The notes under the pieces: generated by a model
Told to the model about the DNA's origin: nothing
Seen by the model: the letters and a program-made list of their open reading frames with translations, nothing else
Databases searched by the model: none
Shown here: in pieces, positions 42,497-50,075 of the stretch
Layout: the number at the start of each line of letters is the position of its first letter
How positions within the stretch are numbered: the first letter of the stretch is position 1
DNA from: Sulfuricurvum sp.
GTDB lineage: Bacteria; Campylobacterota; Campylobacteria; Campylobacterales; Sulfurimonadaceae
Direction of reading: 5' to 3'
DNA length: 64,000 bases
Assembly (NCBI RefSeq): GCF_023229695.1
Contig: NZ_JALNYS010000016.1
Location: 1 to 64,000, forward strand
Position numbers and translations under genes: made by a program

Positions 42497-43915
42497 TCAA
42501 GCTCCTGCTGTTATTATCGCGGCATTGCAATGGGGGAAATGACGCCGTATGAGTGCGTTAAGCTCTATCTCAAAAGGGGACGCTGCCGCACTTGCCTCTA
42601 ACACATCGCATTGGGAACTTCCGGTAATCATCCCTGCCGCAACGGTGTTGTTGGTGATTTTATCGATCAGGATAAAACCACCCATCTCCCTGTTGGTATC
42701 GTAATTGTCATAGGCGATCGATTCTCCTAAAATCAAACGGACCGAACCGATGTCGTTGAGCCCCAAAGATTCCGCCGTATGCCGTTTTTGGGTATTTACA
42801 TCGACCCGATACTCTATCGAATCGATCGTGGCGTTAACCTGCGTCGACGCTCTTTTGAACAGATAGCTTTTGCCGGGAGAACATTTCTCCTCATCCATCC
42901 AAACCAAATGCCCTTCGATCGTATCACTTTGATTCACCGTATCACCGGTTTTGATCAGAACGTTCCCTCGGCTAATATCAATCTCCTCCTTCAAGGTCAG
43001 CGTCACCGCTTCCCCGGTAGATGCCGATTCTAAATCGCCGTCATACGTGACAATCGATTTGACCGTTGCCTCTTTGGCAGAGGGAAAAACGGCGAGCCGA
43101 TCCCCTACCCGTACGGTTCCGGAGAGGATCGTTCCCGCAAATCCTCTAAAATCGAGATTCGGCCGGTTGACGTATTGGACCACCATCCGAAACGGTGCGT
43201 CGTCAGAGGGGGCCGACAAGGGAACCTCCTCCAAAAGGGCCAGCAGCGGCTCACCGCTATACCACGGCGTACGCTCACTCCGCGCTACAACGTTATCCCC
43301 ATCCAGTGCTGACATCGGTACGGTCAAAATCGTCTCAATCCCGATCTCATTGGCAAAGGCGTGATACTCCGCATCGATCTTTTCAAACACTTTGCGGTCA
43401 AAATTGACCAAATCCATTTTATTGATCGCAACAATGACATTGCGTATCCCCAAAAGACGGACGATATACGAATGGCGGCGCGTCTGCGTCTCGATGCCAT
43501 AACGTGCATCGATCAAAATGATCGCCAGATCGGCCGTCGATGCCCCTGTCGCCATATTGCGCGTGTATTGCTCGTGCCCCGGAGTATCGGCAATAATAAA
43601 TTTTCGTTTGTCGGTCGAAAAGTAACGGTAAGCTACGTCGATTGTAATCCCCTGCTCCCGTTCACTTTGGAGCCCGTCTACGAGCAATGCCAAATCGATT
43701 TTATCGCCGGTCGTTCCGTGGCGCTTGCTCTCTTTTGTCAGACTCTCCAGATGATCTTCAAAAATCATCTTTGAATCGTGAAGCAATCTCCCGATCAGAG
43801 TGCTCTTTCCGTCATCCACACTGCCACAGGTAATAAAACGCAACAGCTCTTTATGCTCTTGCTCATGCAGATAGCTCTCGATATCAGCGGCTATCAGGTC
43901 CGATTGATGTGCCAT
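42497..43915 (-). CDS. cysN: Sulfate adenylyltransferase subunit 1 (GTPase)
   Basis: 472 residues. EF-Tu-like GTPase: GSVDDGKSTLIGRLLHDSK (G1), DVAYRYFSTDKRKFIIADTP, DTPGHEQYTRNM (G3), NKMDLV (G4); two beta-barrel domains follow. It drives APS formation with CysD by GTP hydrolysis. No fused CysC kinase domain (the protein ends after the third domain). ATG overlaps the cysD stop (TAATG). Confidence 0.96.
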   Translation of the reverse strand: MAHQSDLIAADIESYLHEQEHKELLRFITCGSVDDGKSTLIGRLLHDSKMIFEDHLESLTKESKRHGTTGDKIDLALLVDGLQSEREQGITIDVAYRYFSTDKRKFIIADTPGHEQYTRNMATGASTADLAIILIDARYGIETQTRRHSYIVRLLGIRNVIVAINKMDLVNFDRKVFEKIDAEYHAFANEIGIETILTVPMSALDGDNVVARSERTPWYSGEPLLALLEEVPLSAPSDDAPFRMVVQYVNRPNLDFRGFAGTILSGTVRVGDRLAVFPSAKEATVKSIVTYDGDLESASTGEAVTLTLKEEIDISRGNVLIKTGDTVNQSDTIEGHLVWMDEEKCSPGKSYLFKRASTQVNATIDSIEYRVDVNTQKRHTAESLGLNDIGSVRLILGESIAYDNYDTNREMGGFILIDKITNNTVAAGMITGSSQCDVLEASAAASPFEIELNALIRRHFPHCNAAIITAGA

Positions 43916-44823
43916 TAAAAATACCCCTCAATTTTTTTCTTCTCCATCGATCCGGCTTGATCGGCATCGATAAGGCGTCCTTGGCGCTCGCTGGTTTTGG
44001 TCAGGAGCATCTCTTGAATAATCTCCGGCAGCGTTGCAGCGTCACTCTCTACCGCTCCGGTGAGGGGATAGCACCCCAATGTCCGAAACCGGACATTCTT
44101 CATCACCGGAACTTCCCCTTCTTCGAGAGGAAAGCGCTCATCATCCACCATAATTTGCGTCCCTCCGCGCACGATGACCGGGCGAGGGGCGGAATAATAG
44201 AGGGGGACGATGGGAATCCCTTCGAGATAAATATACTGCCAAATATCGAGTTCCGTCCAGTTGGAGAGAGGAAACACCCGGATACTCTCCCCCTTGTGAA
44301 TCCGCCCGTTGTAAATATTCCACAGCTCCGGACGCTGGTTCTTCGGATCCCATCGATGGTTCTTGTCCCGAAACGAATAGATTCGCTCTTTCGATCGGCT
44401 TTTCTCCTCATCCCGCCGTGCTCCGCCGAATACCGCATCAAATTTATAATGATTCAAGGCCTGTTTGAGCCCCTCGGTTTTCATGATATCGGTATAGACG
44501 GCGCTCCCGTGGCTGAAGGGGGTGATCTCTTTGTCGATCCCCTCTTGGTTCGAATGGGTCAGCAATGTCAGCCCAAGCTCTTTGATACGGGAATCTCGAA
44601 ATTCGATCATCTCTCTAAACTTCCACGTCGTATCGACGTGAAGCAGCGGAAACGGAAGTTTTGCCGGATAAAATGCCTTGATCGCCAAATGGAGCATCAC
44701 CGAGGAGTCCTTTCCGATCGAATAGAGCATCGCCGGATTCTCAAATTCCGCGACGACTTCGCGCATGATGTGGATGGCTTCGGCTTCCAGTACTTTTAAG
44801 TGTGTCCGACGTTCTTGCGTCAT
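43915..44823 (-). CDS. cysD: Sulfate adenylyltransferase subunit 2
   Basis: 302 residues. PP-loop SIGKDSSVMLHLAIKAF; FDAVFGGARRDEEKSRSKE; FPLSNWTELDIWQYI. Makes adenosine 5'-phosphosulfate from sulfate and ATP. ATG at 44823 with AAAGGA upstream, downstream of the 30-codon ORF at 44852-44944. Confidence 0.97.
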   Translation of the reverse strand: MTQERRTHLKVLEAEAIHIMREVVAEFENPAMLYSIGKDSSVMLHLAIKAFYPAKLPFPLLHVDTTWKFREMIEFRDSRIKELGLTLLTHSNQEGIDKEITPFSHGSAVYTDIMKTEGLKQALNHYKFDAVFGGARRDEEKSRSKERIYSFRDKNHRWDPKNQRPELWNIYNGRIHKGESIRVFPLSNWTELDIWQYIYLEGIPIVPLYYSAPRPVIVRGGTQIMVDDERFPLEEGEVPVMKNVRFRTLGCYPLTGAVESDAATLPEIIQEMLLTKTSERQGRLIDADQAGSMEKKKIEGYF

Positions 44824-44851
44824 AGTAATCCTTTCATTAGTGTGTTAACTA

Positions 44852-44944
44852 TCATACAAACAAAGCCCAATCCGCCAAATCTTCGCGCTCGGACCAACAA
44901 TCCTCTCCGCATATTTGACGTAAAATTGCCAGTAAAAGTTCCAT
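44852..44944 (-). CDS. 30-residue ORF coupled to cysH, unknown function
   Basis: A short ORF not usually called: ATG at the complement of 44942-44944, overlapping the cysH stop codon as TAATG, with GGAGG six bases before it (inside the cysH end). Residues 1-12 are MELLLAILRQIC and residues 13-30 are GEDCWSEREDLADWALFV; two Cys (12, 16) and an acidic, Trp-bearing C-terminal half. The 28 bases between its stop (TGA, 44852) and cysD hold the cysD ribosome-binding site. Translation is plausible from site and coupling; it could instead serve only to space ribosomes between cysH and cysD. No family recognised. Confidence 0.5.
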   Translation of the reverse strand: MELLLAILRQICGEDCWSEREDLADWALFV

Positions 44945-45654
44945 TATTTTCCTCCTCGCAGGTGCAATCCGCACTCTTTATGTTCGGGGTTCTCCCACCA
45001 CCATCGTCCGGCGCGAAGATCTTCCCCCTCGCCGATCGCACGGGTACACGGTGCGCATCCGATACTCGGATACCCTTGCGCGTGCAGTGCGTTATAGGGG
45101 ATTTCGTAGCTTTTAATATAATCCCATATCTTCTCTTCGCTCCATTCGATCAGCGGGTTGAGTTTCATCAGGCCGTTTGCTTCGTCCCACTCGACAAGAC
45201 GCATCGTTTCGCGTGTCGGAGACTGGCTCCGACGCAATCCGGTAATCCAGACATCCAGAGGTTCCAACGCCCGTTTCAGCGGAGCGATTTTACGGATACG
45301 GCAGCACTCTTGCCGATTTTCAATGCTCTCTTTGAACCCATTGATCCCCTGGGCGTAACAGAGCGCTTCAACGTCGGAATCTTTCGGAAAATAGACATCA
45401 ATTTTGATACCGTATTTGCGGTTGGTCTGCTCCATCACCGTATAGGTCTCTTCGGGGAGTCTTCCCGTATCGAGTGTAAAAATTTTGGCGTTCGGATCCG
45501 TCCGTAAAATCAGATCGCTCAATACCTGATCTTCCGCACCGAAACTCGAAGCCAATCCAATTTTTCCGCCGTATGTTTTTAAAAAATAACCCAAAACTTT
45601 CTCAATCGGCACATCTTCTAACCACATATTTAATAATTCAATAGAATCTTTCAC
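44944..45654 (-). CDS. cysH: Assimilatory APS reductase (CysH family)
   Basis: 236 residues. ASSFGAEDQVLSDLILRTD (nucleotide-binding), FTLDTGRLPEETYTVME, RQECCRIRKIAPLKRAL with the paired Cys, IGCAPCTRAIGEGEDLRAG with the second pair, and the redox Cys in KECGLH near the C-terminus. The CC plus CxxC pattern binds a [4Fe-4S] cluster and marks enzymes that reduce APS directly rather than PAPS, in agreement with the absence of cysC. Produces sulfite, thioredoxin-dependent. Confidence 0.94.
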   Translation of the reverse strand: MKDSIELLNMWLEDVPIEKVLGYFLKTYGGKIGLASSFGAEDQVLSDLILRTDPNAKIFTLDTGRLPEETYTVMEQTNRKYGIKIDVYFPKDSDVEALCYAQGINGFKESIENRQECCRIRKIAPLKRALEPLDVWITGLRRSQSPTRETMRLVEWDEANGLMKLNPLIEWSEEKIWDYIKSYEIPYNALHAQGYPSIGCAPCTRAIGEGEDLRAGRWWWENPEHKECGLHLRGGK

Positions 45655-45662
45655 CTTTTCTC

Positions 45663-45893
45663 CTAAATTTGATAATCATTTTCGGGACTTTTACTCCGCC
45701 CAAAATTGGTAGCATTCCAGGCACGCTCATGAAAATAGTACAAAACCATCTTGGTAATCACTTCGATCGATCCGATCGATACGGCCATCACCAGATTGCC
45801 GGTAATAAAATACGATATGATCATCGTATCGATGGTTCCAACCGTTCTCCAGGATAGTGTTTTGATAACACTCCGATAATGTTTTTCCCCCAT
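45663..45893 (-). CDS. DUF2061 membrane protein
   Basis: 76 residues. Starts with a short charged segment KHYRSVIKTLSWRTVGTIDT followed by two close hydrophobic segments (MIISYFITGNLVMAVSIGSI, VITKMVLYYFHERAW). DUF2061 proteins are small inner-membrane proteins frequently found beside sulfate-assimilation genes; their role is not known. 8 bases before cysH. Confidence 0.88.
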   Translation of the reverse strand: MGEKHYRSVIKTLSWRTVGTIDTMIISYFITGNLVMAVSIGSIEVITKMVLYYFHERAWNATNFGRSKSPENDYQI

Positions 45894-45908
45894 AATAGTC
45901 CTACTTTC

Positions 45909-46841
45909 TCAATCACTATCGGAGGGGAACTCATAAAGCTCCGTACTCAGATAGCGCTCTCCCGTATCGCACAAAACCGTTACGATCGTTTTCCCTCTGT
46001 TCTGCGGACGCTGCGCAATTTTTCGCGCCGCCGCGACATTGGCCCCCGAAGAGATCCCGACCAAAAGCCCCTCTGTTTTTGCGAACATTCGGGATGTTTC
46101 GATCGCTTCGTCATTGGTGATTCGGATAATCTCGTCGTAAATATCCCGGTTCAGCACGTGAGGGACGAACCCTGCTCCGATCCCTTGAATCTTATGTGCT
46201 CCGGGGGCCTCGCCGGATAAAACTGCAGAAGCGTCCGGTTCTACCGCGATCACTTCGATAGCGGGGTTATAGTGCTTTAAAATCTCCCCTACCCCCGTAA
46301 TCGTCCCCCCCGTGCCGATCGCGGCTACAAAAATATCGATCTTTCCGTCGGTATCTCTCCAAATCTCTTCCGCCGTTGTCGTACGGTGAATTTCGGGATT
46401 GTCACCATTATCAAACTGCTGAAGTACTACCGCACCGGGTATACTTGCGGAGAGTTCCAAAGCTTTTTCTACTGCTCCGGCCATCCCCTTGGCCGGTTCA
46501 GTCAAGACGATTTGTGCCCCCAAAGCTGCCAGAAGTCTCCGCCGCTCCATGCTCATCGAGCTGGGCATCGTCAAAATCAACTTCAGCCCAAGGTTTGCCG
46601 CAATGGAAGCTAACGCTATCCCCGTGTTGCCGCTGGTAGGTTCGATAATGACACTCTCCTCCGTAATTTCTCCCCTCTCCAATGCCCGGAGGATCATATT
46701 GCACCCGATCCGATCTTTTATCGATCCGGATGGATTCATAAATTCACATTTTCCGAAAAGAGTCGTACCGTTATCCGACGACTTTAGTTGTACAAGTGGT
46801 GTATTCCCGATCAACTCCGTAATATTGGCCGCAATTTTCAT
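45909..46841 (-). CDS. cysK: Cysteine synthase (O-acetylserine sulfhydrylase)
   Basis: 310 residues. ITELIGNTPLVQLKS, PLP Lys42 in NPSGSIKDRIGCNMI, EPTSGNTGIALASIAANLGL, IGTGGTITGVGEILK and SSGANVAAARKIA near the C-terminus. Makes cysteine from O-acetylserine and sulfide. First gene of the operon. A perfect 9+5+9 palindrome lies 50 bases upstream (46891-46913). Confidence 0.96.
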   Translation of the reverse strand: MKIAANITELIGNTPLVQLKSSDNGTTLFGKCEFMNPSGSIKDRIGCNMILRALERGEITEESVIIEPTSGNTGIALASIAANLGLKLILTMPSSMSMERRRLLAALGAQIVLTEPAKGMAGAVEKALELSASIPGAVVLQQFDNGDNPEIHRTTTAEEIWRDTDGKIDIFVAAIGTGGTITGVGEILKHYNPAIEVIAVEPDASAVLSGEAPGAHKIQGIGAGFVPHVLNRDIYDEIIRITNDEAIETSRMFAKTEGLLVGISSGANVAAARKIAQRPQNRGKTIVTVLCDTGERYLSTELYEFPSDSD

Positions 46842-46890
46842 GAACGTATTCCCCGTATATGATTTTTATGAACGCTCATCACAAATCAAA

Positions 46891-46913
46891 ATCACATTTA
46901 TTCAAAATGTGAT
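46891..46913. promoter_or_regulatory. Candidate operator of the cys operon
   Basis: ATCACATTT (46891-46899), ATTCA, AAATGTGAT (46905-46913): perfect inverted repeat with a 5-base spacer, starting 50 bases upstream of cysK. A half-site-like ATCACAAAT lies at 46878-46886, with its start 13 bases closer to cysK. Its position and symmetry suit a dimeric regulator; the Rrf2 protein encoded at 39186 is a candidate. The remainder of 46842-47091 is A/T-rich without ORF. Confidence 0.55.
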
Positions 46914-47091
46914 ATAAAAATGATAAAGATGATAATATGTTCATTTATATTTTGATAGAATAGTATCCGAAAACTTTTTCAATATGCAAGTATTCATAGC
47001 GATTTACTAATATATAAAACAAAAAACAGCCCTATTTCTAGCCCGGATGGGGAATTTTCTCAATGAACGGAGGGGAAATAAATCGATTAGC

Positions 47092-47246
47092 TTACTGACC
47101 TTACGCACTTATTTCAAAAGTGCAATTAGAGATCGGTTATCTCTCCCGTATCCGAAAGATACGGGAAGCTTTAGAGGGTTGTAGGGACCCTAGTCCCTGC
47201 CACTTTACGGGCTTCGCCCGGAAAATGCGTAACATCAGTTAGTAAG
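47092..47246 (+). repeat. Structured intergenic repeat, copy 2 (full length)
   Basis: Left end TTACTGACCTTACGCACTT, right end ATGCGTAACATCAGTTAG: imperfect inverted termini. Internal hairpins: CCCGTATC (47145-47152), CGAAA loop, GATACGGG (47158-47165); GTAGGGAC-CCTA-GTCCCTGC; CGGGC-TTC-GCCCG. Same orientation as copies 1 and 3. It lies beyond the thioredoxin-like gene's stop and far upstream of cysK, so here it is not between convergent genes. Confidence 0.85.
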
Positions 47247-47289
47247 TAGAGGAAAGAGGCACCCGCCGGTACCTCATGAAGGAAGAAGT

Positions 47290-47685
47290 CTATTTTTTAT
47301 ATTTCCGAAGCGCGTCATCTAAAACCGAATCATAATCTTCGGTCCCCCAATATCCGGGGATTTTATAAATTATTTTGCCGTCATCATTGAGAAAATAACT
47401 CATGGGAACCATTTTTGCATTTAAGGTACTCGGATAGATGCTTTTGTCCCGGGTCACATGAACGGCAATAAAATGGGTATTGATCCGCGTCGCAATATCA
47501 TCGTTTTGCAAGGTTGTCGCTTCAAATTTACGACACCAGCGGCACTGTTCGCTCGTAATCAAAACCATTAACGGTTTATGCTCTTTTTTTGCCTGAGCTT
47601 GAGCCTCCGCAAACGAACCGCTCCAATTGACATCAGCTCCCATCAGCCAAAGCGGTGCCATGAGAAATAAAATTCTCTTTATCAT
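47290..47685 (-). CDS. Exported thioredoxin-fold protein (CRWC)
   Basis: 131 residues. Signal peptide IKRILFLMAPLWLMGADV; then a thioredoxin-like domain with LMVLITSEQCRWCRKFE (CxxC), the cis-Pro region KMVPMSYFLND, and GKIIYKIPGYW. Resembles periplasmic SoxW/DUF255-type thioredoxins that reduce protein thiols. Longer in-frame starts (47721, 47691) are possible; AAGGACG upstream fits either 47691 or 47685. Divergent from the M20 gene. Confidence 0.82.
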   Translation of the reverse strand: MIKRILFLMAPLWLMGADVNWSGSFAEAQAQAKKEHKPLMVLITSEQCRWCRKFEATTLQNDDIATRINTHFIAVHVTRDKSIYPSTLNAKMVPMSYFLNDDGKIIYKIPGYWGTEDYDSVLDDALRKYKK

Positions 47686-47763
47686 TATCATCGTCCTTTT
47701 TAAAAAGGACATTGTATCCAAACGTTTTTATATCCGAAATATAATCTATGTTATACTTGGAGT

Positions 47764-48954
47764 ATGAAAGCGCACTCAACCTTATTGTTTAATGCAATCG
47801 CAAAAGTAGAAGAGCGGGTAATCACGATTCGTCATGACCTTCACGAGCATCCGGAGCTTTCCGGAAAAGAAGAGCGGACCAAATTCTTTCTCAAAGGTAT
47901 TTTGGAAGCCGAGGGGATTGAGGTGATCGAATCGGAAAATCACTTCGGTCTTATCGCCAATATCACCTCCGATCCCCTCAAACCGTATGTCGCACTGCGT
48001 GCCGACATGGACGCGCTCCCTATCACGGAGCAAAACGAATTCTCCTACGCTTCACGCGAAAAAGGGATCATGCACGCATGCGGCCATGATGCCCACACGG
48101 CCATTGTTCTTGGGGTTGCACTTGCACTCAACGCCATCAAAAACCATCTGAGCGGAAATGTACGATTCCTCTTTCAGCCCTCCGAAGAGATTTTGGAAGG
48201 GGGAAGTTCCGAGATGATCGCCGAAGGGGCCCTTGAGAGTGTCAAAGCCATCTTTGCTCTGCACACCTATCCCTATCTCAAAACAGGGCAAATCGGCTAC
48301 AAAAAAGGGGTGATGCTTGCTTCTGCCGATATGTTCGAAATTGAGATCTTCGGGAAAAGTTCCCATGCCGCCAGACCGCATGAAGGGGTCGATGCGATAC
48401 TCGTAACGGCAATGGCCGTCAATTCCCTCAACCATATAGTCTCCCGCCAAATCGATCCGCTCCATCCCGCCGTCATTTCACTGGGGACCATCGAGGGGGG
48501 ACGTGCCGCCAATGTCATTTGCGATCATGTCAAACTTCAAGGAACCGTTCGGACGGTCAATCATCAGGTTCGTCACAGTATTCCAAAAATGATGGAAGTC
48601 TCGATAGCGGGGATTTGCAAATCGATGCACGCTTCGTACAAATTTCACTACGATTTCGGTATCCCTGAAGTGTTAAATGACGATACGATGGTTGAGCGGG
48701 TAATTGAAGCGGCTTCCAAAATTGTAGGCAAAGAGAACTGCATCGATTTAGCCGATCCCGTCATGGGGGGGGAAGATTTCGGCCGCTATCTCGAAAAAGT
48801 ACCGGGAGCATTTTTCCGTCTGGGAACCGGTAACGAAACGAAAGGGACGTGTGTCGCCCAGCATAACAGCCGTTTTAATGTAGATGATGATGCCCTGATC
48901 ATCGGAATGAAACTTCTGGGTTCACTGGCATTGAAGGAAATGGGCAATGGATGA
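47764..48954 (+). CDS. M20 family amidohydrolase (N-acyl amino acid / hippurate hydrolase type)
   Basis: 396 residues. Zinc-peptidase fold of the M20D group: RHDLHEHPELSGKEERT, ALRADMDALPITEQ, HACGHDAHTAIVLGVAL with metal ligands, FQPSEEILEGGS, KSSHAARPHEGVDAI (dimerisation domain), VMGGEDFGRYLE near the end. Hydrolyses N-acylated amino acids; exact substrate not determinable. Overlaps the following GNAT gene by 8 bases. GGAG sits only one base from the ATG, so initiation is imperfect. Confidence 0.9.
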   Translation: MKAHSTLLFNAIAKVEERVITIRHDLHEHPELSGKEERTKFFLKGILEAEGIEVIESENHFGLIANITSDPLKPYVALRADMDALPITEQNEFSYASREKGIMHACGHDAHTAIVLGVALALNAIKNHLSGNVRFLFQPSEEILEGGSSEMIAEGALESVKAIFALHTYPYLKTGQIGYKKGVMLASADMFEIEIFGKSSHAARPHEGVDAILVTAMAVNSLNHIVSRQIDPLHPAVISLGTIEGGRAANVICDHVKLQGTVRTVNHQVRHSIPKMMEVSIAGICKSMHASYKFHYDFGIPEVLNDDTMVERVIEAASKIVGKENCIDLADPVMGGEDFGRYLEKVPGAFFRLGTGNETKGTCVAQHNSRFNVDDDALIIGMKLLGSLALKEMGNG

Positions 48955-49966
48955 GCATCTCCATCAACCGATCCTCCCGACCATTACCGCACATCTCTTT
49001 AAAGAGGATGATGCTGCGGGTATCACCCGAGTAATTTACCAAAATTACGGGACCACCTATTATAAAAAACTCTATTACGATACCGATGCCATCAAATCGG
49101 CGAATAAGGATGGTGCGATCATCTCCATTGTTGCCAAACATGAGGAGAAGATCGTGGGCCATTTTGCGATGATCCCCTCCAGTGTTTCGAATCTTGCCGA
49201 AATTGGCGCTGCTGTCGTCGATCCCATTTTCAAGCATACCGGAATCATGAACCGAATGTTTGATCATCTGGTCACCGTCGCACAACAAAAAGGGTTTGAT
49301 GCGATTTATGGGGAGGGGGTGATGCTTCACCCCTACAGCCAAAAAGCCAATCTTCACCACGGAATGAACGAAAGTGCCCTTTTGCTAGGAGAGGTCCCCT
49401 CCTTTATGGAAATCGAACATCTTCCCAAAAAGTCGAAACGAAGCGGTGTCCTTATCGCATTTTTGCTCTTTGATAAAACCCCGCGCTCCCTGTTTCTCCC
49501 TCTGCGCTATCAGAGCATCATTGAAGAGAGTTATCAACAAGCCGGAATCGCAATTAAACCGGCTTGCCGCCCGACATCGACACAACGTCCGGCCATCCAC
49601 TATCGGGTCAATGAGCTGCTCAATACAGCCACCATCGTGATCAACGATCTTTTCACCAAAGAGCAACTAAAGACCCTTCTTGAAACCTTTTTCGTCCGAA
49701 ACTGCGATATGATCTATGCCGATATCAATCTTCACCGTATACGATCGATCGATGCCGTTGTCGAGATGCTCAACCAATCCTCTTTTTTTTACAGCGGCAT
49801 CTTTTTCTCTTTTTACGCCAACGAAGACTATCTCCGGTTACAGCGTAAAAACAGTTCGGATATCGAGGAAGAACAACTGGTGTGCTACTCTGAGACCTCT
49901 AAAAAACTGCTCGCATTTATCACGCAAGATGAGCGATCCCTCTGCGGCACAAATGCAGCACCTTAA
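48947..49966 (+). CDS. GNAT-fold acetyltransferase-like protein
   Basis: 339 residues. The N-terminal half has a GNAT domain: DAAGITRVIYQNYGTTY, KIVGHFAMIPSS, AAVVDPIFKHTGIMNRMFDH (acetyl-CoA loop region, R/Q-x-x-G-x-G variant), GFDAIYGEGVM. The C-terminal half looks like a second, degenerate GNAT repeat (TATIVINDLFTKEQLKT, MIYADINLHRI). Acyl acceptor unknown. Coupled to the M20 amidohydrolase, so an acylation/deacylation pair is conceivable. Its stop abuts repeat copy 3. Confidence 0.72.
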   Translation: MDEHLHQPILPTITAHLFKEDDAAGITRVIYQNYGTTYYKKLYYDTDAIKSANKDGAIISIVAKHEEKIVGHFAMIPSSVSNLAEIGAAVVDPIFKHTGIMNRMFDHLVTVAQQKGFDAIYGEGVMLHPYSQKANLHHGMNESALLLGEVPSFMEIEHLPKKSKRSGVLIAFLLFDKTPRSLFLPLRYQSIIEESYQQAGIAIKPACRPTSTQRPAIHYRVNELLNTATIVINDLFTKEQLKTLLETFFVRNCDMIYADINLHRIRSIDAVVEMLNQSSFFYSGIFFSFYANEDYLRLQRKNSSDIEEEQLVCYSETSKKLLAFITQDERSLCGTNAAP

Positions 49967-50075
49967 TAACTGACCTTACGCACCTTGCCTTAAGGGGTAC
50001 TTCAAGGGGAGTTAATCTCCCGTATCCGAAAGATACGGGTAGCTTTAGGGGGTTGTAGGGACATCAGTTAATAAG
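49967..50075 (+). repeat. Structured intergenic repeat, copy 3 (internally deleted)
   Basis: Left end TAACTGACCTTACGCAC starts one base after the GNAT stop. The central hairpin CCCGTATC, CGAAA loop, GATACGGG (50019-50039) is intact. The element then jumps from TTGTAGGGAC directly to ATCAGTTAATAAG, missing the distal half of the third hairpin and the GCCCG hairpin present in copies 1 and 2. The dapE stop codon (TAA, complement of 50068-50070) lies inside its right end. Confidence 0.82.

Noticed and set aside
43909..44799. 296-codon open frame on the plus strand
   Set aside because: Antisense to cysD, whose PP-loop and full family blocks are evident; the plus-strand translation has no protein-like features.
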